This document shows, in pieces, positions 40,250 to 45,309 of a stretch of 45,309 nucleotides of DNA. The stretch spans positions 1-45,309 of the forward strand of contig CAYYZY010000049.1 in the NCBI GenBank assembly GCA_964475955.1. The letters run 5' to 3'. A program made the translations under genes and the position numbers. The notes beneath the pieces were generated by a model. The model did not search any database. It was not told where the DNA came from and worked only from the letters and a program-made list of their open reading frames with translations. The stretch is from DATKZH01 sp964475955. GTDB taxonomy: Bacteria > Planctomycetota > Planctomycetia > Pirellulales > Thermoguttaceae. Positions within the stretch are counted from its first letter, which is position 1. Every line of letters starts with the position of its first letter.

Positions 40250-41095
40250 ATGTCGCACTACCGTTTCTTGTTGCCCCGTGCCGCCCTGGCAATGGTCGCC
40301 ATTGCGATCGGCCCGTGCGCCTTGCACGCTCACGAGCTGTGGATCGAGTCGGCCCCGGCGGCAAAGGTGGGGCAGGAGCAGGAAGTCCGCATCTGTTTCG
40401 GACATGCCGGAAGCACGACGCCCGCCGAACTGCTCGAAAAGTACAACAGCAGGTTGAGCGCAGCGGCGGTGCAGCCGGACGGCAGTTCCCAGCGGCTCCC
40501 GGTCGCGCTCGGCGACGACAGCTACACGGCCCGCTTCGTCCCCACGACGCCCGGTTGCCACGTGCTCGGGGCCGCGCTCCAGGTAGGGATCATCGACGAC
40601 GAGTTCCACGGCATCCCGGCGAACACGCGGATCGTGATGTACGGCAAGTCGGTCATCCGGGCGGGCGCGGGCAGCGAGGGCTATGCCAACCCGCTGGGCT
40701 TCGAGTTGGAGATCGTGCCCGTGACCGACCCGGCCAAGCTGCGCGCCGGCGAAGTCGTTACCGTGAAGCTGCTACTGCGGGGCAAGCCGATCGGCGGGCG
40801 CGAGGTAGTGGTGGCGCTGGGCACGGCCGGACCGAAGGGGCCGTTCGACGACCCGCGCGTGCAGTCTTCGCAGTGGAGCCTTGAGGCCCACGCCGACCCG
40901 CGCACCGGCGAGGCGAGCTTCCCGCTGATCGTTGGGGGGCGGCACGTCTTCTCGATCCGCTACCTCGACGAGACGGCCGGCACGTACCAGGGCGAGCTCG
41001 AGGAAGTCAGCGATTTCAGCCACCTCCGCAAGGGCGACCGGTTCGAGCAGACCATGTACATGGCGACGTTCACCGTCGACGTGAGCGGCCCGTAG
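40250..41095 (+). CDS. Periplasmic DUF4198 protein (metal-uptake-associated)
   Basis: A 281-residue exported protein. The signal peptide ends ALHA (about residue 27) and the predicted mature chain begins with His28 (HELWIES), a feature typical of this family and suited to metal coordination by the N-terminal amino group and imidazole. Two beta-sandwich-like regions follow, including segments RICFGHAG, GEVVTVKLLLRGKPIGGREV and GEASFPLIVGGRHVFSIRY. DUF4198 proteins are often found with nickel, cobalt or iron uptake genes, a link recalled from memory. The ATG at 40250 is preceded by AAGGAGAA. It follows the exported tetrapyrrole methylase in a likely two-gene operon. Confidence 0.87.
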   Translation: MSHYRFLLPRAALAMVAIAIGPCALHAHELWIESAPAAKVGQEQEVRICFGHAGSTTPAELLEKYNSRLSAAAVQPDGSSQRLPVALGDDSYTARFVPTTPGCHVLGAALQVGIIDDEFHGIPANTRIVMYGKSVIRAGAGSEGYANPLGFELEIVPVTDPAKLRAGEVVTVKLLLRGKPIGGREVVVALGTAGPKGPFDDPRVQSSQWSLEAHADPRTGEASFPLIVGGRHVFSIRYLDETAGTYQGELEEVSDFSHLRKGDRFEQTMYMATFTVDVSGP

Positions 41096-41126
41096 CGGAT
41101 GAGCCGCTCGAAGCCATCGTCGTCGG

Positions 41127-41177
41127 GCACGTTTCCAACACGCCAAATCGTGCCTGGCACGTTGGAAACGTGCCCCA
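41127..41177. repeat. GTGGGGCACG palindromic repeat, copy C
   Basis: Arms GGGCACGTTTCCAAC (41127-41141) and GTTGGAAACGTGCCC (41163-41177) pair perfectly over 15 bp. The right half CCTGGCACGTTGG...CCCCAC is identical to copy A. It lies between the convergent DUF4198 and corrinoid-protein genes, where it could serve as a shared transcription end. Confidence 0.75.
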
Positions 41178-41197
41178 CTTGTGTGGCCGGGCGCGGT

Positions 41198-41830
41198 CTA
41201 CTCGGCGAATTTCCTGGCCAGCCCGACGGCGGCGCTGGCGTTGTCGCTGTAGCCGTCGGCGCCGATCTCGTCGCAGTACTGCTGGGTGATGGGCGCGCCG
41301 CCGATGATCACCTTGACCTTCTCGCGGAGGCCGGCCGCTTCGAGGGACTCGATGACGGCCTTCATCTGGGTCATGGTGGTGGTCAAAAGCGCCGAAAGCG
41401 CCACGATTGCCCCGTCTTTGTCTTTCACCTCTTCGACGAACCGCTCCGCCGGCACGTCGACGCCGAGGTCGGTCACCTCGAACCCCCCGCCTTCGAGCAT
41501 TGAAGCGACGAGGTTCTTGCCGATGTCGTGCAAGTCGCCCTGCACGGTGCCGATTACCACCTGTCCGGCGGCCTTCGCCCCCAGTTCGGCCAGCTTGGGC
41601 GTCAGCAGTTGAAGCGAGGTCTTCATCGCCCGGGCGGCGATCAGCAGCTCGGGAACGAAGTACTCGTTGCACTCGAAGCGCTTCCCCACTTCGTCCATGG
41701 CGGGGATCATGTACTTGCCCAACAGCTCCGAGGGGTTGGCGCCTTCGTCCAAGGCCGCGGTGGTTACCTCTTCGGCCTTCTTCGCGTTGCCCGTCAGAAT
41801 CGCATCGTACAGTTCCGCTGGATCAGCCAT
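41198..41830 (-). CDS. Corrinoid (cobalamin)-binding protein, MtbC/MtaC-like
   Basis: A 210-residue protein with the two-part layout of corrinoid proteins of methyltransferase systems. An N-terminal helical cap (about 1-85) precedes a Rossmann-like B12-binding domain. The cobalt-ligand motif DxHxxG is present as GDLHDIGKNLV (Asp99, His101, Gly104), followed by LSALLTTT and IIGGAPI, which place the lower-face SxL and GG elements. It should carry a cobalamin whose cobalt shuttles a methyl group between partner enzymes. No corrinoid methyltransferase or reductive activator is encoded in this window, so the partner is elsewhere. A GGAGAG site precedes ATG 41830. Confidence 0.93.
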   Translation of the reverse strand: MADPAELYDAILTGNAKKAEEVTTAALDEGANPSELLGKYMIPAMDEVGKRFECNEYFVPELLIAARAMKTSLQLLTPKLAELGAKAAGQVVIGTVQGDLHDIGKNLVASMLEGGGFEVTDLGVDVPAERFVEEVKDKDGAIVALSALLTTTMTQMKAVIESLEAAGLREKVKVIIGGAPITQQYCDEIGADGYSDNASAAVGLARKFAE

Positions 41831-41876
41831 GGATCGCTCTCCACATTGACAGGTGGCGTTCGTTTTCAGAACCCCC

Positions 41877-41882
41877 ATATTA
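41877..41882 (-). promoter_or_regulatory. Possible -10 element for the corrinoid-protein gene
   Basis: TAATAT (minus strand, 41882-41877), about 50 bp before ATG 41830. No good -35 is found at 17 nt, so this is weak. The rest of the 363-bp gap 41831-42193 is GC-rich and featureless apart from the divergent promoter at 42102-42130. Confidence 0.25.
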
Positions 41883-42101
41883 GCGACGAGCGGCGGAGTA
41901 TGCCAGCCCCTCCCGGCAGCCTCCGGCCGCCTTTCCCAAGTTTGGGCCCCGCCTTCACCTCTTGGCCGGGCCTTTGGCTCCCCTGGGGGATGGCGGACTG
42001 CACTGAGGGGGCGCGACCGTTTGGCAGGATGCGCGGTTCCCCGAGGCCCCACCCGGCCAAGCCGCCGCGAGCATCGCCCGCACAGGGACGTGCTCGCCGT
42101 G

Positions 42102-42130
42102 GTGACACGCGCCCGGCGCCCGGGTAATAT
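42102..42130 (+). promoter_or_regulatory. Promoter of the propeller/glycosidase-like pair
   Basis: GTGACA at 42102-42107, a 17-nt spacer, and TAATAT at 42125-42130. It lies 64 bp before the preferred start codon and is divergent from the corrinoid-protein gene. Confidence 0.5.
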
Positions 42131-42193
42131 CGAAAGGGACGTTCCGAGCCGCCCCCTGCCATGAAGAGATCGGAGAATGCGTTGAGGAAGCCC

Positions 42194-43744
42194 ATGATGC
42201 TCAGGCGATTCTGCGCTGGAGGAATCCACGTGACCGGGCTAGCGATTCTGGTGATCGGGTCGGCCGCCGCCTGGGCCGCCGACCGGCCCCAGTGGGGCCA
42301 GCGCCACTCGCGGAACATGGTCGCGGCCGAGACCCCCTTGCCCGAGAGCTTCGACCCGGAGACCGGGGCGAACGTGAAGTGGTCGGCGGCGCTGGGCTCG
42401 CAAACCTACTCCACGCCCGTCGTGGCCCAGGGCAAGGTGTTCATTGGGACGAACAACGACGAGCCGCGCGATCCGCGGCACGTGGGCGACCGCGGCGTGC
42501 TGATGTGCTTCGACGAGGCCGACGGCCGCTTCGCTTGGCAGCTCATCGTGCCGAAGCTTTCCAGCGACATCTACCTCGACTGGCCCCGGGCGGGCATGTG
42601 TTCGCCGCCCACGGTGGAAGGCGACCGCGTCTACACGGTGACCAATCGCGACGAAGTCGTCTGCCTCGACCTCCACGGCATGGCCGACGGCAACGACGGC
42701 CCCTTCCGCGACGAGGGCCGGCACATGGCCCCTCCCGACGAATCGCCCATGGAGCCCGGACCCCTCGACGCCGATATCCTCTGGCTCCTGGACCTGCGCA
42801 CGGCCGCGGGCGTGCGCCCCCACGACTCGGCCCACAGCTCCATCCTGCTCGACGGGCCGTACCTCTACGTGAACACGAGCAACGGGCTGAACAGCAAGCA
42901 CACGGGCGTGGAGAAGCCCGAGGCGCCCAGCCTGGTCGTGGTCGACAAGGCCACCGGCCGGCTCGTTGCGCGGGATAACGAGGGGATCGGCCCGCGGATC
43001 TTCCACTGCACGTGGTCGTCGCCCGCGCTGGGGGAAGTGAACGGACGCCGATTGATCGTCTTCGCCGGGGGCGACGGCGTCGTTTACGCGTTCGATGCAC
43101 TCGAGCCGCCCGCCCCGGGCGCCCCGCCTGACGGCCGGGTCGAGTCGCTGCGGTGCGTGTGGCGATTCGACTGCGATCCGACCGCCCCCAAGGAGAACGT
43201 CCACTCCTACATCCGCAACCGCAAGGTCAGCCCGAGCAACATCAAGAGCATGCCGGTGATCGTCGGCGACCGGGTGTACGTGACCGTGGGGGGCGACATC
43301 TGGTGGGGGAAGCACGAGGCATGGCTGAAGTGCATCGACGCCACCGGCACCGGCGACGTCACCGACGCGGCCCAGGTGTGGTCCTACCCGCTGGAGCGCC
43401 ACTGCTGCTCCACGCCCTCGGTGCACGACGGCCTCGTTTACGCGGCCGACTGCGGCGGCAAGGTGCACTGCGTCGACGCCCGCTCGGGCCGCCCCTACTG
43501 GGTTCACGACGCCGGGCGCGACGTCTGGGCCTCGACGCTGGTCGCCGACGGCAAGATGTACGTCGGCACGCGCGGGCGGCAGTTCTGGGTGCTGGCGGCA
43601 AGTAAGGAGAAACGCGTGCTCAGCTCGATCCGGCTCGACGACGCCGTTATCAGCACGCCCGTTGCCGCCAACGGCACGTTGTACGTCGGCACGTGGTCGC
43701 GGCTTTTCGCGCTGGAGAGCGGCTTTTCGCGCTGGAGACAATGA
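42194..43744 (+). CDS. Exported PQQ-type beta-propeller protein
   Basis: A 516-residue protein with a signal peptide (MMLRRF... cleavage near AAAWAA) and repeats of the PQQ-type propeller: VVAQGKVFIGTNND, CSPPTVEGDRVYTVTNRDEV, GDRVYVTVGGDIWW, VHDGLVYAADCGGKVHCVDA and ADGKMYVGTRGRQFWVLAA. Around residues 215-240 a segment with HDSAHSSILLDGPYLYVNTS is typical of planctomycetal members. It is a scaffold or binding protein of unknown ligand; PQQ itself need not be bound. I prefer ATG 42194 because of GAGGAAG just before it; an alternative in-frame start is 42161. The 3' end contains a perfect 20-bp tandem duplication that moves the frame to an early stop. The next gene follows after 69 bp. Confidence 0.85.
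   Translation: MMLRRFCAGGIHVTGLAILVIGSAAAWAADRPQWGQRHSRNMVAAETPLPESFDPETGANVKWSAALGSQTYSTPVVAQGKVFIGTNNDEPRDPRHVGDRGVLMCFDEADGRFAWQLIVPKLSSDIYLDWPRAGMCSPPTVEGDRVYTVTNRDEVVCLDLHGMADGNDGPFRDEGRHMAPPDESPMEPGPLDADILWLLDLRTAAGVRPHDSAHSSILLDGPYLYVNTSNGLNSKHTGVEKPEAPSLVVVDKATGRLVARDNEGIGPRIFHCTWSSPALGEVNGRRLIVFAGGDGVVYAFDALEPPAPGAPPDGRVESLRCVWRFDCDPTAPKENVHSYIRNRKVSPSNIKSMPVIVGDRVYVTVGGDIWWGKHEAWLKCIDATGTGDVTDAAQVWSYPLERHCCSTPSVHDGLVYAADCGGKVHCVDARSGRPYWVHDAGRDVWASTLVADGKMYVGTRGRQFWVLAASKEKRVLSSIRLDDAVISTPVAANGTLYVGTWSRLFALESGFSRWRQ
43699..43738 (+). repeat. 20-bp tandem duplication at the 3' end of the propeller gene
   Basis: GCGGCTTTTCGCGCTGGAGA occurs twice in direct contact (43699-43718 and 43719-43738). 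Because 20 is not a multiple of three, it changes the reading frame, so the last residues read ESGFSRWRQ before a TGA. Confidence 0.9.
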
Positions 43745-43813
43745 CGAAGTGCCCCCCGGGCGCGCGGCCGCATCGTCGTGGGCCCGAAATCCTCCATACA
43801 CAGGAGACGCATC

Positions 43814-45076
43814 ATGCGGATCGCGCCGGCAACCCTCATGTTCTTGTTGGTCTTCTTCTTGGTCGCCCAACGGGTCCAACCGGCGCCGGCGGCCGAGCCC
43901 GAGTCGAAAGGCCCCGCCGCGTGGGAGCTGGGTACGCCGATCGTCACCTACTGGGCCGGTCCGACAATGACCGACGCGACGGCTCGGCAGATGGCCGAGG
44001 GCGGGTTCAACCTCGTCTGGTGCACCGAGCAGGAGCTCGAAGTGGCCGAACGGCACGGCCTTCGGGCGCTCTTGCGCGACGGGCTGATCTCGCCGGCCTC
44101 GCTCGACGACCCGGAACGCCGCGCGAAGCTCGACCGGCTGATCGACCGCGTGCGCGAGCACCCGGCGATGTACAGCTACTACCTTACCGACGAGCCGAGC
44201 GCCGACGAGTTCCCCGCCCTGGGCCGTCTGGTCGCCTACCTCGGAGAGCGCGATCCGGCGCACCTGGCCTACATCAACCTCTACCCCACGTACGCCAACA
44301 ACCGGCAGCTCGGCGTCGAGGGCGACAAGGTCACGGCCTACCGCGAGCACTTGCGCCGGTACGTCGACGTGGTCCAGCCGGCGCTGGTCAGCTACGACCA
44401 CTACCAGTTCGCCAGCGACGGCGACCTGAGCGGCTACTTCCTCAACCTGGCGATGATCCGCCGGGCGTCGCAGGAGGCAGCCGTGCCGTTTCTGAACATC
44501 GTGCAGGCGTGCTCGTGGACGCCGGTCCGCCGCGTGCCCGAAGGCAATGAGATGCGCTACCTGGTCTACACCACGCTCGCCTACGGGGCGCAGGGAATTT
44601 CGTACTACGTCTACTGCTGGCCGAAGCACAAGGGCGGAATCGCCGAGCCGGACGGCACGCCCACGCCGATCTACCACGCCCTGAAGACGCTCAACCGCGA
44701 GTTCGTCGCCATCGCCGGGGAGCTTCAGCCGCTTGAGTCACTGGCCGTGTACCACGCCGGCATGACGCCGCCCGGCGCGGTGCCGCTTCCCGAAGACGCT
44801 CCCTTCCGCCTCGATCCGCCCGTGCCGCCGATGAAGTACGAGCCGCCGGAGCGCGTGCGGGGCGTCCTGCTCGGCTATTTCGGCCGGGCGAAAGCCCCGA
44901 CCCACGCGGTGGTCGTCAATCTCGACTACAAAACCGAACTGCCCCTCACGCTGGTCGGGCCCGGCAACCTCGAAACGTTCGACGCCGCCACCGGCGACTG
45001 GTCCCCGTGCGGCAGCCCACGAACCGCCCTGCGCCTTCCCCCCGGCGGCGGCAAGCTCGTGCGAACCGCGCAGTGA
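43814..45076 (+). CDS. Exported glycoside-hydrolase-like TIM-barrel protein
   Basis: A 420-residue protein with a signal peptide (MRIAPATLMFLLVFFLV...PAPAAE). The mature chain runs PIVTYWAGPTMTDATARQMA, GFNLVWC, SYYLTDEPSADEF, YINLYP, YDHYQFASDGDLSGYF and QGISYYVYCWP, the strand order of a glycoside hydrolase (beta/alpha)8 barrel, with an acidic pair in TDEPSADE that may be catalytic. A short C-terminal beta-domain (about 335-420) ends in FDAATGDWSPCG, similar to small domains of bacterial GH42-like proteins. The GH family cannot be assigned by eye. GGAG precedes ATG 43814, and the 69-bp gap after the propeller gene suggests a two-gene operon acting on an extracellular glycan. Confidence 0.85.
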   Translation: MRIAPATLMFLLVFFLVAQRVQPAPAAEPESKGPAAWELGTPIVTYWAGPTMTDATARQMAEGGFNLVWCTEQELEVAERHGLRALLRDGLISPASLDDPERRAKLDRLIDRVREHPAMYSYYLTDEPSADEFPALGRLVAYLGERDPAHLAYINLYPTYANNRQLGVEGDKVTAYREHLRRYVDVVQPALVSYDHYQFASDGDLSGYFLNLAMIRRASQEAAVPFLNIVQACSWTPVRRVPEGNEMRYLVYTTLAYGAQGISYYVYCWPKHKGGIAEPDGTPTPIYHALKTLNREFVAIAGELQPLESLAVYHAGMTPPGAVPLPEDAPFRLDPPVPPMKYEPPERVRGVLLGYFGRAKAPTHAVVVNLDYKTELPLTLVGPGNLETFDAATGDWSPCGSPRTALRLPPGGGKLVRTAQ

Positions 45077-45210
45077 GCGACAGTTCCCGAACAACCCGTC
45101 AGCCCGGCACGGGCGCGGCGACCGTGGTCGCACCACCTCCCTGGAGCGCGGGAACTTGTCCGCGCTCGCTGAACGGCCAAACAGCGGCGTGTTGGCGAGC
45201 ACGCGGGTAG

Positions 45211-45269
45211 CAGCGACGAATTTGTGGAGCATGCCCGGCGACTTCCTCGGACGCAGTCGCAAATTCGTC
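45211..45269. repeat. Short dispersed repeat, copy 2, with palindromic arms
   Basis: Bases 45211-45224 are the exact complement of 867-880. The arms GACGAATTTG (45215-45224) and CAAATTCGTC (45260-45269) also pair with each other. It lies in the terminal 233 bp after the last gene, where I see no coding sequence. Confidence 0.5.
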
Positions 45270-45309
45270 CGTGTTGCGAAGCAACAAGAGGATCGCCCCG
45301 GTCGCCGCG

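Noticed and set aside
42239..44677. Minus-strand open frame of 812 codons opposite the propeller and glycosidase-like genes
   Set aside because: Spans two genes with signal peptides on the opposite strand; no domain seen; a shadow frame.
1..45309. tRNA and rRNA genes
   Set aside because: I found no T-loop GTTCAAATC/GTTCGAATC context with a matching cloverleaf and no rRNA-like sequence; this is by eye and a tRNA search would be decisive.

Overview
The window is a GC-rich stretch of bacterial chromosome that looks planctomycetal (Pirellulales-like). The evidence is the gene content: a DUF1559 protein with a prepilin-type N-terminus, a Tat-exported Gfo/Idh/MocA oxidoreductase, very large secreted PQQ-type beta-propeller proteins, MJ0042-like zinc ribbons on membrane proteins, a HYExAFE protein, and housekeeping genes (ligA, murD, uvrA, hisS) scattered singly instead of in classical operons. 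I support 36 coding sequences and one possible gene remnant. I found no rRNA, tRNA, CRISPR array, prophage or transposase gene.

Layout. 1-6.3 kb: a zinc-ribbon membrane protein, ligA, a PIN-domain toxin with its small partner, a cupin, a 687-bp non-coding stretch rich in structure (including a candidate small RNA), and murD. 6.4-10.4 kb: uvrA and a ThiF/MoeB-type E1-like enzyme. 10.4-15.4 kb: a surface-glycan block with a polytopic membrane protein, two sugar-nucleotide epimerases and a family 2 glycosyltransferase. 15.6-21.8 kb: small exported proteins (one an L-rhamnose mutarotase homologue carrying a signal peptide), a soluble Ser/Thr kinase and membrane proteins. 21.8-26.2 kb: a glycolate oxidase set (glcD, glcE, glcF) reading leftward, with a translationally coupled membrane protein at its end. 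26.4-33.6 kb: a thiamine-binding protein, a secreted glycosidase-like propeller, the Tat oxidoreductase and an 1139-residue exported methyltransferase/beta-propeller fusion. 33.7-39.1 kb: a DPM1-like glycosyltransferase, a YkgJ-type Cys-cluster protein, hisS, the HYExAFE protein and the DUF1559 protein. 39.2-45.1 kb: an exported tetrapyrrole methylase, a DUF4198 protein, a corrinoid-binding protein, a PQQ-type propeller and a glycosidase-like protein.

The most intriguing coding locus is 39.2-41.8 kb. A CobM/CbiF-type tetrapyrrole methylase with intact SAM-binding motifs carries a signal peptide, is followed by a periplasmic DUF4198 protein predicted to start with histidine after processing, and lies beside a corrinoid-binding protein. 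This suggests tetrapyrrole or metal handling outside the cytoplasm. Together with the exported methyltransferase/propeller fusion and the exported mutarotase homologue, the window holds several normally cytosolic enzyme folds fitted with export signals.

The non-coding DNA is full of short palindromic repeat families that recur across the window: a GTGGGGCACG palindrome in three copies, a CTTTGCG...CGCCTTTGCGAG repeat in three copies, GGACGGAA-type hairpins, an AAAAAGGGGAC inverted repeat before uvrA, and a 142-bp MITE-like element after hisS. They sit next to stop codons, between operon members and in divergent intergenic regions. No transposase that could mobilise them is encoded here.
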